64,000 nt of DNA, taken from NCBI GenBank assembly GCA_044228795.1, contig JBGAUE010000008.1, positions 62,001 to 126,000 of the forward strand, written 5' to 3'. This stretch comes from M0108 sp044228795 (GTDB lineage Bacteria; Pseudomonadota; Gammaproteobacteria; Chromatiales; Chromatiaceae). The translations under genes were made by a program, and so were the position numbers. Each line of letters begins with the position of its first letter. The first letter of the stretch is position 1. Below, piece by piece: positions 24,146-31,595 of the stretch. The notes under the pieces are model-generated. The model was not told the DNA's origin, did no database searches, and saw only the letters and a program-made list of their open reading frames with translations.

Positions 24146-25697
24146 AGGCGCATTGGCGGATTCGACCCTGGGCCTGGCCGGGAGCCTGAGTAGCGACTTG
24201 CAGGGGAGCCCGAGTGTAAACCTGGATGGCACCCCGTCTGGAAGCTTGGGTTGGAGCCCCTCCGGGGGCCTGGCGATCGACCCCGGAGCAAACCCGACCG
24301 CGACCGCTCCCCGGGGTAAGATATTCCTGGTAGGCTTGGGCCCCGGTGCCGAGGCATACCTCAGCCTGCGTGCCCGCCAGGCCCTGGCCGAGGCCGAGGT
24401 AATCATTGGCTATGGCACCTACATCAAGCTGATTCAGCATCTCCTGACCGATCAGGAGGTCATCCGCAAGGGCATGACCGAGGAGATCGACCGCTGCGTT
24501 GCGGCCTATGAGTACGCCCTCCGCGGCCGGCGAGTGGCCCTCATCTCCTCTGGTGACATCGGCGTCTATGGCATGGCCGGCCCCACCTACGAGGTGCTGC
24601 TGCGCTCGGGCTGGCACCCCGGGGGCGACATCGAGGTCGAGGTGATACCCGGCATTACCTCCCTCTCCGCCTGCGCCTCCCTGGTGGGGGCGCCCCTGAC
24701 CCATGATTTCTGCTCCATCTCCCTCTCCGACCTCCTGACCCCCTGGCCCGTCATCGCCCAGCGGCTCGCGGCCGCGGCGCTCGGGGACTTCGTGATCGCC
24801 CTCTACAACCCGCGCAGTGGCCGGCGCACCCAGCACCTGGTCGAGGCCCAGCGTATTCTCTTGCGCCATCGTCAACCCGAGACGCCGGTGGCCATCGTCA
24901 AATCCGCCTACCGTGAGGGCCAGGAGATCCATCTGACCCACCTCGGCGCCCTGGCGGAGGCCCAGATCAGCATGCTGTCTACGGTCCTGATCGGCAACGC
25001 CAGCACCTACGTCCAGGATGGGCTCATGGTCACGCCGCGCGGTTATGCCCAAAAATACGACGCTATGACTGGCGACCCCAGGTCGGGCGAGCGGGCCGGT
25101 CGTTCCCTGAGCCTGGGTCTTGAAGGCTGGCAGGCCGCGATCCGCGAGCAGCTCGGGCACCTCCAGGGGGGGTCGCTGGCCGCGTTGGCGCGGGACCACG
25201 GGGTCCCCCTGGGAGAACTCCTCCAGTCCATCGGACCAGCCAGGGCTCGGGAAGCTGGCGGCGTGTTTGCCCGTCAGGCCGAGGGAGCGGCTGGCCTGGT
25301 CGCAGCCCCGGTCAGGGTTGGCGCCGAGCAAGCGCTCATGCGGGCGACCCCGGCCTGGGGTCCAGTCCGGCTGGTGATCCAGATTCCGGCGGGTCTGATG
25401 GCGGAATGGCGGCTGGAGCGCCTCGCCTTCAGCCAGGATGCGGATGAGGGCGAGAGGGGGCGCGACGGCATGCTGACCCTTGCAACCCCAGGGTCCCGCC
25501 TGCGCATCGATACCTCGCGTATCGCCCGGGCCTGGTTCCTGCGCCAGGGGGATCAGCAGCGCGAGGTCCATTTTCTCGACGCGACGGATGAGGTCATCCT
25601 GACCCTGGCGTTAGACCCCGGGGAGCAGGGTCTCGATCCCCAGGCCGAGGAGGCCTTCTTCCAGGCGTGGCGAACCCTGACGGTTGCGGCGACATGA
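24138..25697 (+). CDS. cobJ: Cobalt-precorrin-3 C17-methyltransferase (CbiH/CobJ) with HemS/ChuX-like C-terminal domain
   Basis: The methyltransferase core (about residues 60-305) carries GLGPGAEAYLSLRARQAL, ISSGDIGVYGMAGPTYEVL, VIPGITSLSACASLVGAPL and YNPRSGRRTQHL, typical of the ring-contracting C-17 methylase. Residues 1-58 are an extra Ser/Gly/Pro leader with imperfect repeats. Residues ~325-519 are an added domain. Its start (W-x-AIREQLGHLQGGSLAALARDHGVPLGELL) and end (LRIDTSRIARAWFLRQGDQQ then VHFLDATDEVILTLAL) resemble one half of HemS/HmuS/ChuX heme-utilisation proteins. The methylase assignment is secure; the C-terminal relation is by eye and moderate. ATG 24138 overlaps the previous gene. 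Confidence 0.92.
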   Translation: MNEGALADSTLGLAGSLSSDLQGSPSVNLDGTPSGSLGWSPSGGLAIDPGANPTATAPRGKIFLVGLGPGAEAYLSLRARQALAEAEVIIGYGTYIKLIQHLLTDQEVIRKGMTEEIDRCVAAYEYALRGRRVALISSGDIGVYGMAGPTYEVLLRSGWHPGGDIEVEVIPGITSLSACASLVGAPLTHDFCSISLSDLLTPWPVIAQRLAAAALGDFVIALYNPRSGRRTQHLVEAQRILLRHRQPETPVAIVKSAYREGQEIHLTHLGALAEAQISMLSTVLIGNASTYVQDGLMVTPRGYAQKYDAMTGDPRSGERAGRSLSLGLEGWQAAIREQLGHLQGGSLAALARDHGVPLGELLQSIGPARAREAGGVFARQAEGAAGLVAAPVRVGAEQALMRATPAWGPVRLVIQIPAGLMAEWRLERLAFSQDADEGERGRDGMLTLATPGSRLRIDTSRIARAWFLRQGDQQREVHFLDATDEVILTLALDPGEQGLDPQAEEAFFQAWRTLTVAAT

Positions 25698-26626
25698 GCG
25701 ACGGCATGACCAGTGCCCTCATCCTGCCCCTGGCCCTGGCCCTCGATGCCTGGCTGGGGGAGCCGCGCCGCTTTCACCCTCTGATCGGCTTCGGCCGGCT
25801 GGCACAGGCCCTGGAAAACCGCCTCTGGGGTGATGCCATCTGGCGGGGTGCCCTGGCCCTCCTGCTGCTCATCCTGCCCTTCACCCTGATCGCCCTTTTC
25901 ATCCCCCCCTGGCCCTGGAGCCTCGCCTTAGACCTGCTGTTGCTCTATCTCGCCATCGGCTGGCGCAGCCTGGGAGAACACGCCGGACGGGTCCGCAACG
26001 CTTTGGCCAGCGGCGACCTGGCCAGGGCCCGCAAGGCGGTAAGCCACCTGGTCAGTCGCGACACCGCCGACCTCCATGAGGCGGCCATCGCCAAGGCGAC
26101 GGTCGAATCCGTGCTGGAAAACGGTAACGACGCCCTCTTCGGTGCCCTCTTCTGGTTTGTGGTGGCGGGGCCCCCGGGCGTCCTGCTCTATCGGCTGACC
26201 AACACCCTGGACGCCATGTGGGGCTACCGTACCGAGCGCTACCGGCGTTTTGGTTGGGCGGCGGCGCGCCTGGATGACCTGCTGAATTGGGCACCCGCGC
26301 GACTCACGGCCCTGAGTTATGCCCTGGCCGGCCATGTCACCCAGGCCCTGGCCTGCTGGCGCCAGCAGGGACCGGTCTGGAAAAGCCCCAACGCCGGCCC
26401 GGTGATGGCCGCCGGCGCCGGTAGTCTCGGTGTTCTGCTGGGCGGTCCGGCCATCTACCATGGCATCGCCCAGGTCCGGCCCCCGCTGGGATCGGGGCGG
26501 CCGGCGGGTACCCAGGACATCGACCGCGCCCTCGGCTTGATTCGCCGCGCCCTGGCGCTCTGGATCGTCGCCGCCCTGGTGGGCGCTGGCCTCTATAGCT
26601 ACCTGAACTCAGGAGCAGCGACATGA
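25694..26626 (+). CDS. cbiB: Adenosylcobinamide-phosphate synthase (CbiB/CobD)
   Basis: Integral membrane enzyme that attaches (R)-1-aminopropan-2-ol phosphate to adenosylcobyric acid. Conserved blocks are LDAWLGEPRRFHPLIGFGRL at the N-terminus, VSRDTADLHEAAIAKATVESVLEN (shown in part), and WGYRTERYRRFGWAAARLDDLLNW. Several hydrophobic helices span the protein, including residues 50-85. ATG 25694 overlaps the cobJ stop (ATGA). 310 residues. The last bases form the left member of a 32-bp direct duplication that recurs at the start of the next gene. Confidence 0.94.
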   Translation: MSDGMTSALILPLALALDAWLGEPRRFHPLIGFGRLAQALENRLWGDAIWRGALALLLLILPFTLIALFIPPWPWSLALDLLLLYLAIGWRSLGEHAGRVRNALASGDLARARKAVSHLVSRDTADLHEAAIAKATVESVLENGNDALFGALFWFVVAGPPGVLLYRLTNTLDAMWGYRTERYRRFGWAAARLDDLLNWAPARLTALSYALAGHVTQALACWRQQGPVWKSPNAGPVMAAGAGSLGVLLGGPAIYHGIAQVRPPLGSGRPAGTQDIDRALGLIRRALALWIVAALVGAGLYSYLNSGAAT

Positions 26627-26643
26627 CAAGGGCCGAGCCATGA
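26612..26643 (+). repeat. 32-bp direct repeat, left copy (at the cbiB stop)
   Basis: Starts ggagcagcgac and ends ggccgagccatga; it matches 28 of 32 positions of the segment at 26850-26881. The left copy contains the cbiB stop and an ATGA. The right copy contains the start of the next gene. Confidence 0.8.
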
Positions 26644-26693
26644 GGGGCTGGTTATTTATTCCCATCGCGAGTCAGGCTGCGACAGGTGGTGAG

Positions 26694-26793
26694 GGGTCGG
26701 GTGGCGGTGGGCGGGGGTGTCGACAGCAGGAATGCTGTCGCCAAGCCTACAGGGAGGTATTCACGGCGTCCCCCGACCGCCGTCACCCGGCCC
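26694..26793 (+). repeat. 100-bp structured palindromic element, copy 1
   Basis: Outer arms 26694-26717 and 26770-26793 pair over 24 positions (20 Watson-Crick, 3 G-T, 1 mismatch). An inner hairpin has CGACAGCA (26721-26728), loop GGAA, and TGCTGTCG (26733-26740). A 29-base single-stranded segment joins the inner hairpin to the right arm. A second copy of the same length and layout lies at 28201-28300. Similarity continues about 14 bases past the right arm. Confidence 0.85.
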
Positions 26794-26849
26794 GGATACC
26801 GCAAACCACTCTGTGTTGGGTATGGCACGGTGCAGTCCGCGCCGAAGAC

Positions 26850-26881
26850 GGAGCAGCGACTTGAGAAGGGCCAGGCCATGA
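26850..26881 (+). repeat. 32-bp direct repeat, right copy (at the decarboxylase start)
   Basis: Right member of the pair with 26612-26643. It supplies the apparent ribosome-binding region (gagaaggg) and ATG 26878 of the following gene. About 206 bp, including the 100-bp structured element, lie between the two members. Confidence 0.8.
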
Positions 26882-27993
26882 AGGTTTCCCACGACCTTGC
26901 CAACGGCACGGGCGGCGCGCTAGCGGACCCGCCGGGCCTGGTTATCGCACGCGACCGCTCCGGGGCCCTCCACCACGGGGGCCGCTTGCGCGCGGCAGCA
27001 AGCCACTACGGCCTGGCCCTGGACCAGTGGCTGGACCTCTCCACCGGCATCAATCCCAACGGCTGGCCGGTACCTACAATCCCGGCCTCGGCCTGGACAC
27101 GCCTGCCCGAGGACGAGGACGGCCTGGAGCAGGCAGCTCGGGCCTATTATGGGGCCTCGCACCTGCTGCCCGTCGCCGGCTCCCAGGCAGCCATCCAAGC
27201 CCTACCCCGGCTGCGACCCCCGAGGCGGGTTGGCGTTCTGAGTCCGGGCTATGCCGAACACGCCGCGGCCTGGCACGAGGGCGGTCACGAGGTCAGGGCT
27301 CTGGCTGCCGGGGAGATGGATCAGGCAGTTCCCACCAGCGACGTCTTAATATTGATCCATCCCAACAACCCCACGGTTGCCCGCTTCCCGCTAGAGCAAC
27401 TACTGGACTGGCACGCCCAGCTCGCCGCCCGCGGCGGCTGGCTGGTGGTCGATGAGGCCTTCATGGATACCACCCCGGATCAGAGCCTCTGCGGCCTGAG
27501 CGCACGCCCCGGCCTGATCGTGCTGCGTTCCCTGGGCAAGTTCTTCGGCCTGGCGGGGGCGCGCCTGGGTTTCGTCTGCGCCCAGCCCGACTTGCTGGTG
27601 CGGCTAGAGCGGCTGCTCGGCCCCTGGACCGTCAATGCCCCGGCCCGCTGGGTCGCCCAGGCCGCTCTGAGAGATCAGGAATGGCAGGAGCGGGAGCGGC
27701 CCCGGCTGATCTCTGCCGGGGAGCGGCTCGGCGCCTTGCTCCGCCGCCAGGGACTCGTACCCCAGGGCGGCTGCGCCCTCTTCCAGTGGATTCCCTCACC
27801 CCGGGCCCGGGACCTGCACCAGGCGCTGGCCCGCCAGGGAATTCTGACCCGCCTCTTCGAAGATCCCGCCAGCCTGCGACTGGGCCTGCCCGGCACCGAG
27901 GCGGATTGGGCGCGACTGGAGGCCACCCTGTCCCGGGTGGTAGCCGAGGTGGTGCCCCAAGCCGCCACGGACCCCAGGGAGGTTAAGCCATGA
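26878..27993 (+). CDS. Threonine-phosphate decarboxylase-like PLP enzyme (CobD/CobC aminotransferase family)
   Basis: Produces (R)-1-aminopropan-2-ol O-2-phosphate, the linker used by CbiB. The fold type I aminotransferase pattern is visible: LDLSTGINPNGWPVP near the N-terminus, LLPVAGSQAAIQALPRL, LIHPNNPTVARFP, VVDEAFMD, and the PLP lysine in VLRSLGKFFGLAGARLGF. 371 residues from ATG 26878; the longer upstream frame runs through the inserted repeat and is not protein-like. In E. coli/Salmonella nomenclature this is CobD, in Pseudomonas CobC, so no symbol is forced. Confidence 0.9.
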   Translation: MKVSHDLANGTGGALADPPGLVIARDRSGALHHGGRLRAAASHYGLALDQWLDLSTGINPNGWPVPTIPASAWTRLPEDEDGLEQAARAYYGASHLLPVAGSQAAIQALPRLRPPRRVGVLSPGYAEHAAAWHEGGHEVRALAAGEMDQAVPTSDVLILIHPNNPTVARFPLEQLLDWHAQLAARGGWLVVDEAFMDTTPDQSLCGLSARPGLIVLRSLGKFFGLAGARLGFVCAQPDLLVRLERLLGPWTVNAPARWVAQAALRDQEWQERERPRLISAGERLGALLRRQGLVPQGGCALFQWIPSPRARDLHQALARQGILTRLFEDPASLRLGLPGTEADWARLEATLSRVVAEVVPQAATDPREVKP

Positions 27994-28388
27994 AGCGCCC
28001 GTCGCGACTACTCCCGGACGGGGCCGGGACCGCTGGTCCGGCCAGGGCCGCCCGGACCATGAGCCTGGGTTCGGAGAGAAACCACGCATCTGCAGGATGC
28101 CGATGGGTCAAGGCGGGTCACAAACTTGCCAGGCACGAGGTACTTCTTTCTGCGTGGTCATTCATACCCAGCGTTAGCCCCTCGCCAGCCCATCTCGGGA
28201 GGGCCGGGTGGTGGCTGGCGGGGGTGTCGACAGCAGGGATGCTGTCGTCAAGCCTACAGGGACCTATTCACGGCGTCCCCCCCCAGACACCACCCGGCCC
28301 GGAAAACCGCAAACTCAGGGGTAGTGGCTACCCTATGGCAATCTTACTTCCCGGCTTGATACCTCCCATCGCCGAGGCCCAAGCATGA
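27990..28388 (+). CDS. Possible ORF bridging the decarboxylase gene and cobQ through the repeat element
   Basis: A 132-codon frame that starts in an ATGA overlap with the preceding gene (27990) and ends in an ATGA overlap with the next gene (28385). It runs through the whole 390-bp gap and the second 100-bp element. The translation (MKRPSRLLPDGAGTAG ...) is rich in Pro, Ser, Arg and Gly and matches no family I recognise. It may be a translated spacer keeping ribosomes moving to cobQ rather than a functional protein. Chance cannot be excluded in GC-rich DNA. Confidence 0.25.
   Translation: MKRPSRLLPDGAGTAGPARAARTMSLGSERNHASAGCRWVKAGHKLARHEVLLSAWSFIPSVSPSPAHLGRAGWWLAGVSTAGMLSSSLQGPIHGVPPQTPPGPENRKLRGSGYPMAILLPGLIPPIAEAQA
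28201..28300 (+). repeat. 100-bp structured palindromic element, copy 2
   Basis: Outer arms 28201-28224 and 28277-28300 pair over 24 positions with two mismatches. The inner hairpin is CGACAGCA (28228-28235), loop GGGA, TGCTGTCG (28240-28247). It has the same orientation and length as the copy at 26694-26793. Positions 12 and 16 of the outer stem differ between copies on both arms so that pairing is kept. Confidence 0.85.
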
Positions 28389-30526
28389 AGGCCAGAACCC
28401 TCATGGTCCAGGGCACGACCTCAGATGCGGGCAAAAGCCTGCTGGTCACGGCCCTGTGCCGCTGGCTGGTCCAGCGCGGGGTCAGGGTCGCCCCCTTCAA
28501 GCCCCAGAACATGGCCCTGAATAGCGCGGTCACCGCCGATGGCGGCGAAATTGGCCGTGCCCAGGCGGCCCAGGCCCGGGCCTGCGGGCTGGCACCCCAT
28601 ACCGACATGAACCCGGTGCTGCTCAAGCCCAACACCGACACCGGCGCCCAAGTCATCATCCAAGGCCGGGCGGTCGCCACCATGAACGCCCGCGATTACC
28701 AGGAATACAAGGGCCTGGCCCGCACCGCCGTACTGGAGTCCTACCAGCGCCTCGCCGACCGCTACCAGGTCATCCTGGTCGAGGGAGCGGGCTCCCCTGC
28801 CGAGATCAATCTGCGGGCCAACGACATTGCCAACATGGGCTTCGCCGAGGCCGTGAATTGCCCGGTGATCCTGATCGCCGACATCGACCGCGGCGGGGTC
28901 TTAGCCCACCTGGTCGGCACTTTGGAACTGCTGAGCGACAGCGAACGAGCCCGGGTCCAGGGCTTCGTCATCAACCGTTTTCGCGGCGACCTCGCCCTCT
29001 TGCAACCCGGCCTGGACTGGCTGGAGCAGCACACCGGTAAGCCGGTATTGGGCGTCCTGCCCTTTCTGCCGGGGGTCCATCTGGAGGCAGAGGATGGTCT
29101 GGCCCTCCCCCCCGCCCGCCAGCGCCAGGAGGGAGAGCCCGACCAGAGCAGCCTGCGCATCCTGGTCCCCGCTCTCCCCCGCCTCAGCAATCGCACCGAT
29201 TTCGATCCCCTCTGCCTGCACCCCCAGGTCAGGCTGGACTTCATCGGACCCGATCAGGAGATACCCCCCGCCGACCTCATCATCCTGCCCGGTTCCAAGA
29301 GCGTGCGTGGGGATCTCGCCTGGCTGCGCCAACAGGGCTGGGAGGCCGCGATCTACCGGCACTTGCGCTATGGCGGTAAGGTCATGGGCATCTGCGGCGG
29401 CTTCCAGATGTTGGGCCGGGACATCCATGACCCCCTCGGCCTGGAGGGCCCCCCCGGCACCAGCACCGGGTTGGGGCTCCTCGATCTGGAAACGACCCTG
29501 GAACAGGAAAAGCAACTCCGCAACGTCCAGGGCTGGCTGACTATGGCCGATGCCCCCGTCTCCGGCTACGAGATTCACGCCGGCGTGACCCAGGGCCCCG
29601 CCCTGGCCAGACCTGCCGTGCATCTGACCGAGGGTCCGGATGGAGCCATCCGGGACGACAATCAGATTCTCGGCACCTATCTGCACGGCCTCTTCGAATC
29701 CAGCGCCGCCCTCACCGCCCTCCTGGCCTGGGCCGGCCTGCGCCAGATCCAACGCATCGACTACGAGGCCCTGCGGGAAGCAGCCATCGACCGTCTGGCC
29801 GATGCCGTGGACCGGCACCTCGATCCCCACTGGCTGCAGAGCCTCATTGAGGAGGCACAGCCCTTGGCGCAAGGACTGGGGACGGCAGGGGATACCGCCC
29901 CTCAGCCCCCTCTCCCCAACCCTCCTCCGCGAGGGGGGAGGGAGCAGGAGCAGCAATGGCTTGCGCTACCCAAGTCGAGCCATGCGGCCCCGGGGTCTGA
30001 AGGGTTACGGACCCTGATCCTGGGTGGCGTTCGTTCCGGCAAGAGCCGGCTGGCCGAGGTAATGGCGACCGAGGGTGCTGGCCCTGTCACCTACATCGCC
30101 ACAGCCACCGCCGGGGATAGCGAGATGGCAGCCCGGATCGCGGCCCATCGGGCCCGGCGGCCAGTGCATTGGGGCTTGGTGGAGGAGCCCCTGCATCTGG
30201 CAGAGGTTCTATCCGCCAACGCCGCCCCAGGGCACTGCCTGCTCGTCGATTGCCTGACGCTCTGGCTGACCAACCTGCTCCTGGCCCAAGACGCCACCCT
30301 ATGCGCTCGGGAAGGCGCCGCGCTGCTCCAGGTCCTGCCGACCCTGCCGGGCCGGATCATCCTGGTCAGCAACGAGACCAGCCTGGGTGTCATGCCCCTG
30401 GGGGAACTCAGCCGCCGCTTTGGCGATGCTGCTGGCCAACTGCATCAGGACCTCACCCCCCTCTGCGATCGCGTCATCCTCGTCATCGCCGGGCTACCCG
30501 TCACCTTGAAGGGAGCACAGCCATGA
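28385..30526 (+). CDS. Cobyric acid synthase - adenosylcobinamide kinase/guanylyltransferase fusion (CobQ-CobU)
   Basis: Residues 1 to ~490 are CobQ/CbiP: VQGTTSDAGKSLLVTALCRW, FKPQNMALNSAV, the amidotransferase cysteine in VMGICGGFQML, and GTYLHGLFES. This part amidates b, d, e and g side chains. Residues ~540-713 are CobU/CobP: P-loop GGVRSGKSRLAE, YIATATAGDSEMAARIAAHRARR and LVDCLTLWLTNLL, the kinase/GTP transferase for cobinamide. The two are normally separate genes. Between them (residues ~500-538) is a low-complexity linker containing QPPLPNPPPRGGRE, encoded by the palindromic repeat. The frame is continuous. The stop overlaps cobT (ATGA). Confidence 0.93.
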   Translation: MKARTLMVQGTTSDAGKSLLVTALCRWLVQRGVRVAPFKPQNMALNSAVTADGGEIGRAQAAQARACGLAPHTDMNPVLLKPNTDTGAQVIIQGRAVATMNARDYQEYKGLARTAVLESYQRLADRYQVILVEGAGSPAEINLRANDIANMGFAEAVNCPVILIADIDRGGVLAHLVGTLELLSDSERARVQGFVINRFRGDLALLQPGLDWLEQHTGKPVLGVLPFLPGVHLEAEDGLALPPARQRQEGEPDQSSLRILVPALPRLSNRTDFDPLCLHPQVRLDFIGPDQEIPPADLIILPGSKSVRGDLAWLRQQGWEAAIYRHLRYGGKVMGICGGFQMLGRDIHDPLGLEGPPGTSTGLGLLDLETTLEQEKQLRNVQGWLTMADAPVSGYEIHAGVTQGPALARPAVHLTEGPDGAIRDDNQILGTYLHGLFESSAALTALLAWAGLRQIQRIDYEALREAAIDRLADAVDRHLDPHWLQSLIEEAQPLAQGLGTAGDTAPQPPLPNPPPRGGREQEQQWLALPKSSHAAPGSEGLRTLILGGVRSGKSRLAEVMATEGAGPVTYIATATAGDSEMAARIAAHRARRPVHWGLVEEPLHLAEVLSANAAPGHCLLVDCLTLWLTNLLLAQDATLCAREGAALLQVLPTLPGRIILVSNETSLGVMPLGELSRRFGDAAGQLHQDLTPLCDRVILVIAGLPVTLKGAQP
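29908..29943 (+). repeat. Palindromic repeat element at the CobQ-CobU junction
   Basis: A ~35-bp copy (ccctctccccaaccctcc ... gaggggggaggga) translated as PLPNPPPRGGRE, in the same orientation as the cbiET copy. It lies exactly in the linker between two enzymes that are usually encoded separately. Confidence 0.85.
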
Positions 30527-31587
30527 ATCTGGACACGCGGATCGATTGGCTCGGGGTGCCAGCGGCCAGCCTCGACGCCGAATCCCAGCGGGCCGCCCAG
30601 GACCGCCAGATGACCCTGACCAAACCGCCCGGCTCCCTGGGCCGGTTGGAGGAGATCGCCATCCGCCTCGCCGCCTTGCAAGGCACGCCGCGTCCGTCTC
30701 TCGATCGGGTGCGCATCACCATCTTCGCCGGCGACCACGGTGTGGCGGCAGAGGGCGTGTCCGCCTTCCCCCAGGCCGTCACCACCGAGATGATCAAGAA
30801 CTTCGCCCGCGGCGGGGCGGCCATCTGCGTCGCCGCGCGCACCCTCGGCGCCGCACTCGAGATCATCAACCTGGGCACGGCACAGGATCCCGGACCCCTG
30901 GCGGGTGTCAAGGACCAGACACTGGGCGCAGGCACCGCCAATATGGTGAAAGAACCGGCCATGACCGACCACCAGGTCGCACGCGCCCTCAGCGCCGGCC
31001 GTCATGCCGCCGAACGCGCCCGCCTGGATGGCAGTCAACTCTTCATCGGTGGCGAGATGGGTATTGCCAACACCACCGCCGCCACCGCCTTGGCCTGTGC
31101 CCTGCTGGGCGCCCAGCCAGCCGACCTCGCCGGTCCTGGCACCGGCCTCGACCGGGAGGGTGTCGCCCACAAGGCGACCGTCATCCAGCGGGCCCTCGAT
31201 CATCATGCCCCGCATCTGGTCTCGCCCCTGGAGGCCCTGCGCCGCCTGGGCGGTTTCGAGATCGCCGCCCTCACCGGCGCCTATCTGGCCTGCGGCCACA
31301 TGGGTCTGTCGGTACTGGTGGATGGCTTTATAACCACCGTCGCCGCCCTCGTCGCCACCCGCATCCAAGCGGAAGTCGCGGACTGGCTCTTCTTTGCCCA
31401 TGCCTCGGCGGAACCCGGCCATGCCGCCATCCTCGCGGCCCTGGGGGCCCAGCCCCTGCTTGATCTGGGTATGCGTCTCGGGGAAGGCAGTGGCGCCGCC
31501 ATCGCCCTTCCCCTGTTGCGCCTGGCCTGCGCCCTCCATAACGAGATGGCCACCTTCGCCGAGGCCCAGGTCTCGACCCAGATCTGA
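30523..31587 (+). CDS. cobT: Nicotinate-nucleotide-dimethylbenzimidazole phosphoribosyltransferase
   Basis: Makes alpha-ribazole 5'-phosphate from 5,6-dimethylbenzimidazole (or another lower base) and nicotinate mononucleotide. Signature blocks are LTKPPGSLGRLEEIAIRLA, FAGDHGVAAEGVSAFPQ, GEMGIANTTAATAL and the C-terminal MRLGEGSGAAIA, which contains the catalytic glutamate. 354 residues, a normal length. ATG 30523 overlaps the cobQ-cobU stop (ATGA). No bzaB/bluB homologue for base synthesis was seen in the window. Confidence 0.96.
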   Translation: MNLDTRIDWLGVPAASLDAESQRAAQDRQMTLTKPPGSLGRLEEIAIRLAALQGTPRPSLDRVRITIFAGDHGVAAEGVSAFPQAVTTEMIKNFARGGAAICVAARTLGAALEIINLGTAQDPGPLAGVKDQTLGAGTANMVKEPAMTDHQVARALSAGRHAAERARLDGSQLFIGGEMGIANTTAATALACALLGAQPADLAGPGTGLDREGVAHKATVIQRALDHHAPHLVSPLEALRRLGGFEIAALTGAYLACGHMGLSVLVDGFITTVAALVATRIQAEVADWLFFAHASAEPGHAAILAALGAQPLLDLGMRLGEGSGAAIALPLLRLACALHNEMATFAEAQVSTQI

Positions 31588-31595
31588 AGTCCCGG

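Noticed and set aside
24108..25571. 487-codon minus-strand open frame opposite cobJ
   Set aside because: Shadow of the cobJ reading frame; no start signal, and low-complexity Gln/Gly-rich translation.
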